The translations under genes and the position numbers were made by a program. From the NCBI GenBank assembly GCA_905221605.1, contig CAJNDS010000463.1, positions 16,001 to 80,000 of the forward strand: a DNA stretch of 64,000 nt. The letters run 5' to 3'. The notes below the pieces were generated by a model. The model was not told the DNA's origin. It did no database searches and saw only the letters and a list, made by a program, of their open reading frames with translations. Below are positions 46,519 to 59,518 of this stretch, one piece after another (within the stretch, counting starts at the first letter, position 1; each line of letters opens with the position of its first letter). Origin of the DNA: Symbiodinium natans (Eukaryota > Sar > Dinophyceae > Suessiales > Symbiodiniaceae).

Positions 46519-47351
46519 TGCACCATTGAGAACGTTGCCAAGCTTGTCTCCAGCCTTGCTGTTGAAGAACCTGCTGATGTCCATTTTCTGAAGGCATCCT
46601 GCGGGCGGGTAGCCCAGCTCAACGTGCTTCTCATGGACACTCTTCATGTCTTCGTCGTTCGTCCAAGCGGCTGACGAACTACTGATGTCCATGACTTCCG
46701 GTTCTTCCGCAATCTCTTCTGTCGGCGCTGCGCCCTTGCTCCTCCTCTTCGCCTTCGCTTTGGCTTTCGTCTTGGGCGTCGCCTCCACAGCCACGCTACC
46801 AAAGCTGCCCAAACCCGCCACCGGAGCACTTGCTGGCCTGAGCACCTCATCCTCGTCCTCGAAAAACGCATCCTCATCCTCCTGGTCGGCCCTTTCCCCG
46901 TCTGCACCCTCAGCATCACTGGCCTCCATGTGCGCGTCTCGGCCTTGCAGGGTAGCATTGGCCTTCTCCTCAAGGGTCGACCACAGAAGCAAACCGTGAC
47001 GCTGCGAAGCTTGCAGCGGAGTTGGCCTCGACGTGATGTGCTTGCGGGTTGCGAAGTCCAACCAGTTCGATGGCGCCTCTTGGCTGAGTTGGTGCTGCAT
47101 GAGCAGCAAGTGCTCAGCCCCTTCTACCTCAGACTGGTGGAAAAGTCTGATTTTTCTGATACCTTGGGCAATTTCAGGCGGCATGCTGAGCAGGCTCACA
47201 GGAAGGACGTTCAACGCTTTCCCTTCCTCTTGGCTTTGCAGCGTCACGAAGTCTTTCTTTGGGCGGATTCCGAGGTCCTTAAGTTGGACGCCGAAAATCT
47301 TCGTGAGTTCGCTTTCCGTCAGAAGGCCGACGTCGGAGTACACCATCTGTC
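46519..47351 (-). CDS. Gene C, exon 4: acidic/basic linker region
   Basis: Acceptor CCTCTCAG|GA at 47,351. The two leading bases complete the codon left by exon 3, giving TRRQMVYSDVGLLTESEL. It then has a globular part to about residue 130, an acidic tract (DQEDEDAFFEDEDEVLRP), and a lysine-rich nuclear-localisation-like stretch (KTKAKAKAKRRSKGAAP). The end is uncertain: GTGCA|GCG near 46,519 keeps the phase; ATG|GTGCAG near 46,524 does not. Confidence 0.75.
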
Positions 47352-47463
47352 CTGAGAGGCATCTGAAACGACTACGGAAACTGGCTCAGGACTACTGGTT
47401 ACTCACTCGTTGCCAAAGGATACTGAGCTTCGATTTGTTCTGATTCTGACCAATTGCTGACCC

Positions 47464-48874
<1,411 letters not shown>

Positions 48875-49199
48875 AGACTCTGTCAGAACGCTCTCACTAA
48901 TCACGAATACGACACACAAGTCTGGAGCTCAGAGGCCTAGAGTCTCCAGTGTCTGAAAATATAGGAATCGGGATTGGCAAATTCCGAAGCCTGGACGTCT
49001 AAACATCTAGAGTTTAGAGTCTGACGTGAAAAAAATCAACACCTGTAGCCACTGTAACCAGAATCTAGAGTCTAGAAACACTCTAAACTCTAAACTTTAG
49101 ACTCTAGACTCCATGCCACTCTATGCTCTTTAGATTCATCCAAGTATCCAAAGCTCCGCGTTTGGTTCACGCTACCTGGTGGGTTAAAGCGGTACTCAC

Positions 49200-49425
49200 T
49201 CCTCGTCTTCATGTCAAAGTCATCCTCCCAGGCTCCTTCCCGACGAGCCAAGAGCTTGGCAGCCTCATCGACCACTGCTCGGAACGCCGTGTCATTGCGA
49301 CGCCTATGGCAGACCTCATGGATAGTCATCTGTGGGCAGGCATAGACCACCACCCGGAGGTGGAACAAACAGCCGCCATCGATGGGCTCGCCTTGCGCGT
49401 TCATGGGGAATGGCGTGTTCGGGTC
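49200..49425 (-). CDS. Gene C, exon 3
   Basis: From acceptor GCGCCCAG|GAC (49,425) to the strong donor GAGGA|GTGAGT (49,200), 226 nt, phase 0 to phase 1. It reads DPNTPFPMNAQGEPIDGGC, LFHLRVVVYACPQMTIHEVC and AFRAVVDEAAKLLARREG. It supplies the second half of a Cys-rich, zinc-binding-like module that begins in exon 2 with CVWC. Confidence 0.8.
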
Positions 49426-49566
49426 CTGGGCGCGTTGCCACCCAACAGAATGGAAATATATTGAGCAACAATTGGAGAGCACCGCATGTTTGCCAGACAC
49501 TGCTTGTCAACTGCGCTGCGGAGATGAGTGCAATCTACTCACTACTCTATGGCTCTATGGCACGGC

Positions 49567-49752
49567 CTGGGAGGTTTTCAGGCACCAAACACACGTCGCA
49601 ATCGTTGGTGAGGACCTGGCTGCCCGCCGCATCCTACTTCCGCTGCGGTCTGACGCGTTGGACGGCAACACGGCCACAGCCAACCCAGCAGCACTGGCAC
49701 TGGCAACGGACGACGAGGGAGCACGGGTCGAATCATCGTCGTCGTTGGTCAC
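49567..49752 (-). CDS. Gene C, exon 2
   Basis: 186 nt, 62 codons, from acceptor CTGAGCAG|GTG (49,752) to a GC donor, CTCCCAG|GCCGTG (49,567). It reads VTNDDDDSTRAPSSSVASAS, then a basic patch (GSRMRRAARS), then CVWCLKTSQ. Spliced to exon 3 it forms C-x2-C followed about 20 residues on by GGC and later Cys/His, the layout of a small treble-clef-type finger that I believe recurs in dinoflagellate predicted proteins. Confidence 0.75.
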
Positions 49753-49872
49753 CTGCTCAGATGACACACACGACCTCCACTTACACTGACACCGCACAAC
49801 ACACACAACTACTGAACTACTGAAGATGCATTTACGACCACGCCGACCCAAAAGACTTCACGACCCGAGCAC

Positions 49873-49926
49873 CTTCCTGGCTTTCGCGGGCCGTGGCTCA
49901 GGTACTTTGCGTTTGCTCCCCCCCAT
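49873..49926 (-). CDS. Gene C, exon 1: start codon and basic N-terminus
   Basis: ATG at 49,926 encodes MGGSKRKVPEPRPAKARK, an 18-residue bipartite-NLS-like tail, ending at an AAG|GTGCTC donor in phase 0. Gene C is therefore a nuclear-type protein of more than about 1,200 residues over nine or more exons: basic tail, acidic/Ser linker, Cys-rich finger, acidic and Lys-rich linkers, then a long helical C-terminal half. No enzyme motif was recognised; the function is unknown. Confidence 0.65.
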
Positions 49927-51189
49927 CTCCTAAGTGCCAACCGCTGGCCCTAGCTGCTCCAGTGGATCCAGGCTTCCTGGAGCCCACGCCGCAAGGCCAA
50001 AAGTTTGCGTGAGTGCTCAATGCTCACCAACCAATAACAGGCGCGCCCGACGTTCCTACACACTCCTAGTCCTACATCCCAGCATTTCTCTGTGCCCAGC
50101 TTCAACGGCGCAGCTGCGCTCTGTCCGGTCAGCGCTGCATCTGGTCGAGGTCTGGTCTATTCCGGAGTCTAGCAGGTTCTCAAATTGTAACAGCCCAGCT
50201 GCTTCCTAGGGCCTAGGGCCTAGGGCCTAGGGAGGAGGGAGGGCCCTATGAGCAGTCAATCACTCACCGAACCCCGTCGGCTCAGACAAATGTCTACAAT
50301 TCAATGACAAACAATCCACAAACTGCCCCAACCATGCCCCAGAAGCCCTAGCGGCCCTAGTGCAGCAGGCACTGGCGCTTGTTCGTCACTAGTTGTCACT
50401 AGTTAGAGTTACAGCTTAAGCTACGGTACGTCTCTGAATCGAACTCTTCAAGTAGAACATCGCACACAGCCCTACAGCATAGCATAGCAACGAGCACTCA
50501 GTCACTGTGCCATTCACAGCGCACTCCACCTCCAGCTCTTCGCTTCTCTAAACTCTAGTCCTTCGGCGACGGATGCCTGCTCGGCGGGAGCGACTTCTTA
50601 TGCCGCTGGTAACTGGTAGTTGAACCAAGAAAATGATAGCTGCGAATCGCAAGCGGCCAGCTACTCAGCTACTCGTTGAAGGTGAGCGCTTGAAAACAAA
50701 GAAAAATGATACAATCACGAAGAACTAATACGTCTCCCACCTGCGCAGCTGCACGCATCCCGGCAATCCCGGCAAGTGGCATCACTGCCACAAAAAAAAC
50801 AGCAGCGCACGCAACCTGATGGACCTGTCTGGCAGCTCAGAGGCAAAGACACCAGGACCGGCACCAGCATGCGACTGCAACTCATTCAAGGAAGACCTAT
50901 TTTTGGGGGCTCCGAAAATAAGTCGTATTGCCGACACTATTCACTATATGGACACGCAACGTCACACCCCACACCCTACAATCCCTACAACGCAATACCT
51001 CATCCTAGGCTCTACAAGCACCCAGCTAGGCAGCAAGGCACTAGAAGCCCTGACCCTAGGCCCTAGGCCAGGTCCATCAAGCGCAGTTGCGCCGTTCAGC
51101 CACATAGCAGCTAATCAAGCTAATCAGCTAACCAGCAGCTAACCGCAGCTAACCATCTAGTCACGAATCTAGTCCCAGAGTCTACGAGT
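49927..51189. other. Spacer between gene C and the methyltransferase C-terminal exon
   Basis: No exon recognised. It includes CTAG-rich words (GGGCCTAGGGCCTAGGG near 50,210 and CCTAGGCCCTAGGCC near 51,055) and short ORFs on both strands. A gene C promoter would be expected here; no element is recognisable. Confidence 0.4.
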
Positions 51190-51722
51190 CTAACACGGAT
51201 GCTCAGGCGAGGAATGCAGAGAGCTGGTAACCAGGTAGATGCTCCATAGGACGCTGCCGAGGGATGCCAAATGCATCCCTTCTCCAGCCAGCGTTTTCAA
51301 CTCCTTCTCTTTGAGTGCTCCCAGCCTTGCAAGGCCAGGTGTTCTTTCCCCGACGCCACCCGGTCCTGCTCGAAGATGTAAAGACTGCTGCTGGTAGTCA
51401 AACACTTGTGCACACCCTGCGCATTGGTGTATTCCCTGCTTCTGTGCGACTGGCTCACATCGAGGATGATGGGTTTCATGAGGTTGTCCATCACCTGTCG
51501 TATGTTGCGAAGTTTCACCCCTTGCTGGAGGCACACCTGCATCACCGTGCAGTCCACCAAGTCTTTTGTACGGGGTGTCCAATCTCCTCCATAACCACGG
51601 AACGTCGAGCGATCAGTCCACGGGGAAGCTGTCTTGGAGACATTCAAAGTGCCCCTCCATTCTTGGCTTTGCGCGTGCCACTGGATGCCCCTGTCCTTCT
51701 TCAGCAGTTTGCCGGGCTCCTT
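51190..51722 (-). CDS. DNA cytosine-5 methyltransferase, C-terminal exon (frameshifted)
   Basis: Acceptor TTTGTTTTCAG|AAG at 51,722. The frame reads KEPGKLLKKDRGIQW, then PIILDVSQSH, then CLTTSSSLYIFEQDR and GKEHLALQGW. This is the motif IX region of C5-methyltransferases (conserved threonine/serine patch, aromatic, E-H-L-x-L-Q-G). The sense resumes one frame over as GALKEKELKTLAGEGMHLAS and LGSVLW, which is motif X (G-x-G/S-M-H) and closes the cofactor pocket; stop at 51,190. The frames are joined if one G is missing from the GGG at 51,320-51,322. Together with the exons at 60.5-62.7 kb it would complete one catalytic domain. Confidence 0.75.
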
Positions 51723-52605
51723 CTGAAAACAAAAATGTTCCGGCCCTGGGAGAAGACGTACTAGACCTACTTGATGAGCGCGACAGTGCAGGCTTTCGCC
51801 AAAGCACACACACCCCCGCCCCCCCCAAGCCCCCCTCTCCCACCCCCGCCCCCTTTTTTCGAAACTCCGGACTCCAGCTAGAGTCCTTCAAACACGGAAG
51901 AACATCATGTCTCCTGGCTGACAGCAAGTTTACGCCAAGTTTAGGCCGAAGTTGTTTGCCGCAGGAGCAGAATTAGGGATTGCACTGCAACATCCAAAGA
52001 ATACGGTGTTCGCACAACTGCTCTGCTAGTAACTAACGAACTCAGGAACGAGCTAACAACATTACTATTCTCCTACGCTATACTATACTATACCAGACTA
52101 GACTAAACTAGAGTATACTATGCTATACACTAAAAACTATAATATATAACAATAATTGTGACATAAACCTTCACTCTATTCTGTCTATTCTCTATACTCG
52201 ACACTCAAGACTCAAAACTTTTAGACTCTTAGACTGTACTCTGCACTGTATACTCAACACCCTTCTCTCCTACACTGTCCTACACTGGCCCTACACCGTA
52301 CACTTACACTCTTTTCTCGACTCTCGACCAACCATACTAGACAAAACAACTCGCAATTATGAACTGCACAACATCTGGCAAAATACCTTTTGGACCTTAA
52401 AAAGCTGCCACATCAAGCCCCAGCTGGGCTTGGGGGGGGAGGGAGTGGGGGAGGAAATCCCATCCCAGGTTCTTGAGATCCAGGAACTCCTCAAGCTCTA
52501 CTGGGGTGTTGAGCTTTTCAAGTCTGGTGGCATGCACGGAGGCTGGGCTTGGGCTTGGCTTGGAAAACCACAAAAGGGAGATGTTTGGGAAGTGTTTTTT
52601 TTGGG
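51723..52605. other. Intronic/intergenic, low complexity
   Basis: A and T-rich with repeated ACTATACT/CTAGACT words (52,070-52,300). The missing segment between methyltransferase motifs VIII and IX was not found here. Confidence 0.4.
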
Positions 52606-53420
52606 GTTGGGGGGGTGTGGGTGGGGGGGTGGAGGGGGGGGGAGGGGAGGGGAGGGGGGGAGGGGAGGGGGGGGGAGGGGGCGGGGAGGCGGGGGGGGGG
52701 GGGGGGGGGGGCAGGTATTTTCCAGCTTTTTTTCAGCCTTTTTTCAGCTTTTTTTCAGCTTTTTTTCAGCTTTTTTTCAGCTTTTCACCTTTTTTTCAGC
52801 TTTCAAGAGGTAAAACCTGAAAAAAACCTGAAAAAAACCTGACCCCCCACCCCCCCCCCACCCCCCCCCCCCCACCCCCCACCCCCCACCCCCCCCCTCC
52901 CCCCACCCCCCCCCAACCCCCCCCCCCCACCCCCCCCACTTCACCCCCACCCCCACCCACCCCCCCACCCCCCCCCCCCCCCACCCACCCCCCCCCCCCC
53001 CGCACCCCGAATTGCTGGGTTTGATCAAACCAAAACCCAGAATTTCTGGGTTTGTGTGAACCAACCCCCAACCAACCCCCCCCAACCCCCAACCCCCCGA
53101 AAAAAACCCCACAACCCACCAAGTGGACCAAGGCGGGCTTGTCCATCCTAGCACCCCCCCCACACCCTAGACCCGGGTTTGTGAACCAACCCCCAACCAA
53201 CCCCACAACCCCCAACCCCCCCCAAAAATTCCGCACAACCACCAAAATAAAGGTGGCTTGCCCCAACCCACCCCCCACCCCCCCAAACCCCCCCCCACCA
53301 CCCCCGCCCTTCCCCCCCCTCCCCACCCCCCCCCCCTCCCACCCCACCCCTACCCCAACCAAGTTTTCAAGAACACGACGCTCGTTGATTCTTCACCCCC
53401 CCCCCCCCACCCCCCCAGCC
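52606..53420. repeat. Long G-run block followed by C-run block
   Basis: 52,606-52,713 is nearly pure G with single A/C/T breaks. 52,720-52,805 repeats CAGCTTTTTTT. 52,815-52,842 repeats AAAACCTG. 52,843-53,420 is mostly C with AACC/CACC breaks and two copies of GGGTTTGTGAACCAACCCCC-like words (53,048 and 53,175). The sequence folds back on itself; it can confound assembly. The Gly- and Pro-rich ORFs are artefacts. Confidence 0.9.
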
Positions 53421-53511
53421 CTCCGTTCAGCAAAAATGCTGCGCTGCTCCCAGCCCCTCACCCCCTCCCGAGCGGTGAATGGAGGTTGCCAAAAGAACCA
53501 AGTTGGTAGCG

Positions 53512-53690
53512 GTTTTAGGGTTTAGGGTTTAGGGTTTAGGGTTTAAGGCCTTTAGGGTTTAGGGTTTAGGGTTTAGAGGGTTTAGAGGGTTTAGAGGGTT
53601 TAGGGGGTTTAGGGTTTAGGGTTTAGGGTTTGGTTTAGGGTTTAGGGTTTGGGGTTTGGGGTTTGGGGTTTGGGTTTAGGGTTTAGGGTT
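53512..53690. repeat. Interstitial TTTAGGG tract within the gene cluster
   Basis: About 20 TTTAGGG/TTTGGGG/TTTAGAGGG units, all in one orientation, 170 bp downstream of gene A's apparent last exon. It is telomeric DNA far from the 1-12.6 kb block. Confidence 0.9.
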
Positions 53691-53861
53691 GAGGCACAAC
53701 TCCTGTCCTGCTTTACGTCCTCGTGAAGCAACGCGTGAGAATCCACCACAGGCTGGCCCATTTGACGAGTCCGCAGCAACTGACAATCAGATGCATTTGC
53801 TCAGTTCTAACAATTCTAACACAGACATGTGAGGTAGATTGACACGACACAGGCGCTGGCA

Positions 53862-54043
53862 TCACAACGCTGCAACTGAAGGCTTCATGGGCTTCAGGGT
53901 AAAGGCTAAGCCTAAGCTTGAAGTGGGTTCAAGCGGCGGGTCCTTCATCAAATCCAAGAATTTCTGGACCTGCCCCGCGCTGTAAGTGTCTTTGCGAAAC
54001 ATCACGATATAGATCCTCGCAGCCGAGGGACGAATGATGGAGG
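53862..54043 (-). CDS. Gene A, exon 5 (probable last exon)
   Basis: A textbook acceptor, TTTTTTTTCAG|CC, at 54,043 followed by SIIRPSAARIYIVMFRKDTY, then SAGQVQKFLDLMKDPP and a stop at 53,862. The two leading bases complete the codon left by a GC donor (GCAC|GCATTC) at the end of exon 4. Short helical C-terminal module, no known family. Confidence 0.7.
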
Positions 54044-54391
54044 CTGAAAAAAAATTTTGATTAGGTTAGGCCTTTAGTGTACGAGGTACAATGGTAGACT
54101 ATTGTCTAGAGTCTAGTCTTGAGTCTAGACTCTGTACACAAACTTTGCACTCAGTGTTCGTAAACTTGAAGACATTTTGATTGTAGACTCATGAGTATCC
54201 CTAAGTCATCAAGGCATGAGTGCCACAGGCCATGGGCCAGGGCTCGGAGTTTCATTCTGAAGTACTATGACGTTACCATGACTATGGCTCAAACCTGGCT
54301 TCTGCTGTGAGTATGACCGTGACTCTAACTGTATCTGTAACTGTAACTAAAAAACAAACGTGAAGGACGTCACTTTTCGCTCAAGGAATGC

Positions 54392-56116
54392 GTGCTGGCT
54401 CCAGCTCTCCAGATCGACGTTCCTCGTCAGTGAGCTTCCTTTCTAAGCTCAAGAATTTGTCGGCATCACGTAGAGTTTGGAAATACTCTCTGGCCGCACG
54501 TCGACGTGCATGATTAGGGACTCGGGATGCGACATGGCCTGCTCGTGTGCCGTGCGATTTGGCTTCTTGAAGCCAAGCTACTAAGACCCCTATTGGTCTT
54601 CCCTGTCCCAGTCTGCCTTCATAAACAGCACGTCGTCGAAAGCATTCTGAGTGAACTGGGCACTGTGCCCTCATGAATTGGCCCGTTTCATTGAAGCGAA
54701 GATGCCCAATATCTGCAACTTCAAGGACAAACTCTGCCACAGCAGCCCGACGAGGGCCATATGGCACATCTTCATCAGCATCGCCAACGCCTCCTTCAGC
54801 TGCCTCGGCCTCAACCGCGTCGGCAGCAGGGCCGCTTGTCACGCTTGTCCCTGAGCTGGAACTGCTTGTTGAACTGCTTGAGTCAGAATCAGTGTCGGAG
54901 GTGCTGCCAGGCTGGTCTTCCTTTGTTTCCAGCTCTGAAAAGAAGAGCTCCGCTGCGGCCTGTGCATCTTGAGCATTCTGGCCAAACACATAGTCAGGAT
55001 TGTCTGGCTGATTCTCCACACCCCCTGAGCCATGTGTTCCGGCTGCGTCATCACCCTCAGCCATGAGCTGAGCCAGAGCAGCTTCCACCGCTTCGCGATT
55101 GACCTGGTCCTGGTCAACATCAGCATCAAACGCAGGGTCTTCTTGACTCTGAGCTGCAGCAGATCTGCCAACTCTGCGGCGGGAATCAAAGTAGTTCTCC
55201 AGCTTGGCTTGCTTGGTTCTGTCACCAGAGCCACTTGCAGAGGCACCCTGCTGCTTTCGCTTGCCAGAACCCTGAGAGTCGCCATGTTCACCTCGATTCT
55301 CCTGTTCCTGCTTCAACCCCAACCAAAGCCGGAAGGCTTCGATTGACGGCAGCTTGGAAACCTGCACGAACCCACACTTCATGCGGTGGTTTGGCACCAT
55401 GTCGCCTCCAGAGTCGATGGCCAAGAAGGTGGCTGTGTATTCCAAGTTTAAATCAAGACACTCCATAACAGCAGCACAGTCCACTCGAATGCCGTCATCT
55501 TGCAGACCTGGAATGCTGTCAAGATGTTGGGTCATAGAGTACGCCTGCAAAAGCATTTTGTCGTCCTCGACCGGCCGACCAGATTCTTCTAGGACTCGCA
55601 GCTCGTGCCACACCATGCGCCAGGATGTGTAGTTGATGTAGCCAATATGGAAAAACACAGCCCCCCTCACGCATTTGTAGTCACCCTCCTCCTCGTAATC
55701 CTCTTCTGGCACACAAGGCTTGCCCCGCAAGCACAGAACAATCTCAGCTCGCTCCAGCAGCACTCTTTCTGGTGCCTTCTATTTCTTCTTGGGAGATGAC
55801 CAGAAAATTCGCTTCATGAAGGCTCGCAGCTTGGACAGAAAGCGCTCTGCCTCTGGGCCTTCTGTGTTTGCTGCGCCGCAGATGCAAACACCTGCGTGGA
55901 GACAGGGTCTAGCCCTGTTGAGGGCCTGCTCCTGGCCTTTCGTGAAGACAATGTCAGGCTCCGCCTCATGTCGGATGATGCCGTGCGCTTGCGTCCAGTG
56001 TGCCTCAAGCCCTGCCTTGAGGCGCACAGCCTTGGCAACCTGGTTGTCCTTTGAAAGAGCGGCCTGCAGCGCAGGTCTACTCTGGTCATCTAGCCGAGTC
56101 TTGCGTTGAAGGCAAA
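54392..56116 (-). CDS. Gene A, exon 4, with an in-frame TAG; PIP-box-like motif
   Basis: Acceptor CCTGCAAG|TTT at 56,116 matches the phase of exon 3. The frame runs 575 codons and is broken once by TAG at 55,779-55,781, in the context FWSSPKKK-stop-KAPERVLLERAE. Both sides read as one protein. Features: a CxC-type patch (AGVCICGAANTEG); a large globular part (GAVFFHIGYINYTSWRMVWH); KRKQQ basic residues, then QAKLENYF (55,211-55,188), a perfect PCNA-interacting PIP-box pattern (Q-x-x-L-x-x-Y-F); an acidic/Ser tract; and FMRAQCPVHSECFRRR, a Cys/His patch. It ends at a GC donor. Pseudogene, read-through, or sequencing error cannot be told apart here. Confidence 0.75.
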
Positions 56117-56318
56117 CTTGCAGGCTCAAAGTTTGTTCGGTTCGCGGGACTCTTTGGGACTTGATGACGTTAGGACTTAGTAGTAGCCGCTAGCCGCTAG
56201 CAGTGGCCACCTTTTCACAAGACCCACAAGAAAACACACAACACTCGCCACACTACCGACGCTACCTCGCAATGCACCTACGAACCCTGGCCCTAAGCCT
56301 TAGCCTTAGCCCTCAGAC

Positions 56319-57180
56319 CAGCCTTGGCCAAGTCCACGCTCGGTGGACACCAGGAGACGGCCAGCACATCACCTCTTGCAGGCAAGCTTGGTTCATCAGT
56401 GGCCACGTCGCTGCCATCATCACTGGCAACGTCCACATTTGCAACCTCAACTTGATCACCATTCTTGCGCAGGGCCAAAGAGCTGCGCTGCGCCGGAACG
56501 CCAGCCACCACCTGCGACAACGTAGACAAAACCTCCTCCTGCTTCTGCAAACGTTTCTCCTCACGCCGTTGCACTTCTTGCCTGGCTCGGGCTGCTTGCT
56601 GGCGTAAAGACTTCCTCAAGCTGCGCAATGCCTTGTCAAAATTTACAGAACAATTCGGCACCAAGTCCCGGTAGCTTGTCTCAGAAGCTGGGCATATTCC
56701 AGGGGACACTGGCACCAAGGCACCTGCCTCAGCGGCTGCACCCGCAAGCACAGCTTGCTGGTCTTCGGCCTGTCGCACCTTTTCGCCAAAGGACTTGAAG
56801 CCAGCACGCGAAGCCAGCACAGCTTTGGAGCCGAGGTCCTTGTAGAAAGCCTGCTCCTCAGCAGAAAGACCTCGATACTCGTTGCCCAAAGCCTTCAGTG
56901 AGGCTTTGGAAAATCGACGACCAGCATGGTTCAAGTGCACGAATGCTCTCCATGCCCCACCGAAGCCTCCAGCTCGACCCACCTTCTCTGGCTTGCCCGA
57001 TTGGTTTCTTGCCTGCTTCTCTCCCTGGGACCGTTTGCCAGGTTTTGCTTGGGTGAACTGCTGCTGCTGTTGAAGGACCTGCCGAACGCTCCACTCAGCA
57101 CTGACCCTCTCGAAGGAGGCAACCCAGCTTTGCACTGATGTCGCCACAGCCAAACGGCGGATTGTTGCGTGACGGCACTC
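56319..57180 (-). CDS. Gene A, exon 3: HMG-box-like segment
   Basis: Acceptor TCATGCTCAG|GAG at 57,180 to a GCTG|GTCTGAG donor at 56,319. After QSWVASFERVSAEWSVRQVL and a Gln-rich stretch comes GGAWRAFVHLNHAGRRFSKA and LGNEYRGLSAEEQAFYKDLG (about 56,780-56,965). This has the W/F-x-AF start, LS-x-EE-x-x-x-Y and basic spacing of an HMG-box-like DNA-binding helix bundle. A coiled-coil-like Arg/Gln/Glu stretch (RQEVQRREEKRLQKQEEVLS) follows, then an acidic tail. The HMG assignment is by pattern only. Confidence 0.65.
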
Positions 57181-57427
57181 CTGAGCATGACACAAAGATG
57201 AGGGAATGAGTGAAACCGGACTGCAGCAAACCCAGCAAAAGCTTGAAGCTGACATTTAACGTCCAGTTGCCTTGCTAAGGCGTTTTAAGTGTTATAGGCC
57301 TGAACGCTTATACACATTGACCTAGCTGCTAGCTGAACCATGACGTATGACTGACTACACTGACTACACACATGACACACACACACACACACACACAGAC
57401 ATGCGCAGACATACACATACATTCACC

Positions 57428-59307
57428 TCATGGCCACGAGTCGATTCCAGCAATGTCACACTCCACTTCCAGGGCAAGTGATTGAAGAATGGCTTTGGCT
57501 TCGCCGGAACGCAAAGCGGCTTCCGAGGGAAACCACTGCACGAACTGTTCTGCAAGGGAATCCCTGCAACAAGCAGGCTCCTCCCAAAGCTCTTTCGCTC
57601 GATCCTCCACAAGATGCTTGAAAAGCCTGAAGGGGTGTTGGCGCCGAACGTTGCGAAGAAGAGCATGCGAGGCAGAAGCAGCCCTGGACAAGGTTCGGAA
57701 AAGCAAAGACCTGAATGCCAAAGTGCGAGAGACCAATGGCAAGGCAACAGGGCAATCCCGAAAGCAAACATGAAGCTGGGACATGAACTCATCAATGTCC
57801 TTTGCCAGCGCAGCTTCCACTACACGGTAAGTCCGACCCTCTCCAGTGGCAGCACGGCATTGCTGCTGGTGTTCCCACTTTCGTCCCGATTTGTGAAGGA
57901 AGCCATGCATGACGCGACCCATCAAAGCCATGACTTGCAGCATACACACGAGGCGTGGAAACGGATGTGACTGTGCCCACCTGCGCGACTTGCCTTTCAA
58001 GTTCTTGTTCCTCTCAGCCCAAGACTGGGCTTGGCCCTGCGCTTCTGCTTGCGCGTCTGCATCTGGGTCATCCTCTGGCAACGGAAGTTCTGGAGCCTGT
58101 GCTTCAGCCTCAGCTGCAAAGGCAGGCCCCCATTCCATGAGGGCCAAAAGAGCATCGGCCTCATCGAGTCTGGATGGAGCAGCGACCGGTCCACCTGTGA
58201 ACCGCTCAATCATGGGCTCAAGCAGGTTGTGATGGCCTGCAATGAGTGCGCACCAACACAAGGCCGGCACCTGATGGGTCCAACGAGACCGAGCGAATCT
58301 CGGCATCTTGCCAGGAAGCAGTGCTGGGACAGCATGCCTGACGATGCGGTCCCATGTCTCCTCTGCGGAGGAGCAGCACCCGTAAGAGCAAAAATGCGTC
58401 ACGTGCACACCTTCAAGGTCGCCATTGAGCGTGTGGCTCAGCACAAAACGTTGTCTCTGTGCACGTTGAAAACTGTGGCCACGCTGCTCATCTGTGCCTG
58501 GTAGCTCAACCGGCAAGCATAACTCAAAAAGATGCGCACGAAACTCATCACAACGACCTGTTGGAGGAGCATCATAGCAGATGGTAAGCCGCTCTTGCAG
58601 GATGTCTGTCAAGATCGAGCGAAGGGTGGTCGTTGCGCCAGCATCTCCCTGAGCAAGACTGCTGTTCAAGACCCCAGACACATCGTCTGATTGCAAGTCC
58701 AACGTCTTTGTGCAGACTGTCGCAGCACGGTGCACATCGCAGGCGAAGGCTGCTCGCTTCCATGTCATGTCGTCGGACAGGATTGCACGTTCTGCCAGGT
58801 GGTTTGCAGCATATCGGTCCGCAACACTCATGAAGATCTTCCGGTCAAAAGAGTTTGTAACTGCGTCCCATTCTGGCACTCTTTGGACCGAGTTGAGCAG
58901 AGTTCGACGGGTTGTCCGGGCAGTGGTGCGGTTCACCAGCTGAATGTGTTGAGGGAAAAGTCCTGAAAAGTGAAGAAATCGCTTTGTCATTGGCTCATGC
59001 ACAAGCAGCGCAAGCGTCAGCTCGGTTTGCATTAGTTTTGCAAACTGAGCCGTCTCTGGGTTGCTTCCATCTGCCTCATTGATTCGCACTTTGAACGCAC
59101 TCTCATCGTACCTGTGCTTCTGGAAACACATGACCGGCACCCATTCACCAAGCTGGAACTTGCTGGTAAATGCTTTCAGAATTCCTCCCCACAGCAACGC
59201 AGCTGCATCTAGGGCAGCACACGCAGCCCTGATGGGAGCCTTGCGTGCCTCCCAATCGGTGATGCTCGCAGTCTCGATCATGGACTTTTGGCTCTGCACC
59301 GCTCGCC
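57428..59307 (-). CDS. Gene A, exon 2: large uncharacterised domain
   Basis: Acceptor TTTGCTTGACAG|GG at 59,307, then about 625 open codons to TGA at 57,428. It contains LNGDLEGVHVTHFCSYGCCS (a Gly-Cys-Cys patch), RSRWTHQVPALCWCALIAGH, an acidic Ala/Glu linker and a basic helical end. I recognise the style of a high-copy family of uncharacterised dinoflagellate proteins but know no function. The TGA lies five bases before a GAG|GTGAAT donor, and neither that donor nor a nearby one keeps the phase to exon 3, so this may be a true stop (separate gene) or an unidentified junction. Confidence 0.7.
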
Positions 59308-59518
59308 CTGTCAAGCAAAGTTCACGCACACTGGACGCAGACTCCAGATTACTCGAGACTCGGAGAGCTACTCGGGCTTACCAGCCTTTACCCAGTAACT
59401 TTCCCTAGTTAGCTGCTAGCCCTAGTTGTTCCTAAGTGTACTAAGTTACTAAGCTACAAACTTATCGTTACGACCGTTATGAGTACGTTACTAGCAGTTA
59501 CAACAGTTACACAGTTAC

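Noticed and set aside
52430-53525. Gly-rich and Pro-rich ORFs on both strands
   Set aside because: Produced by G- and C-runs; composition alone explains them.
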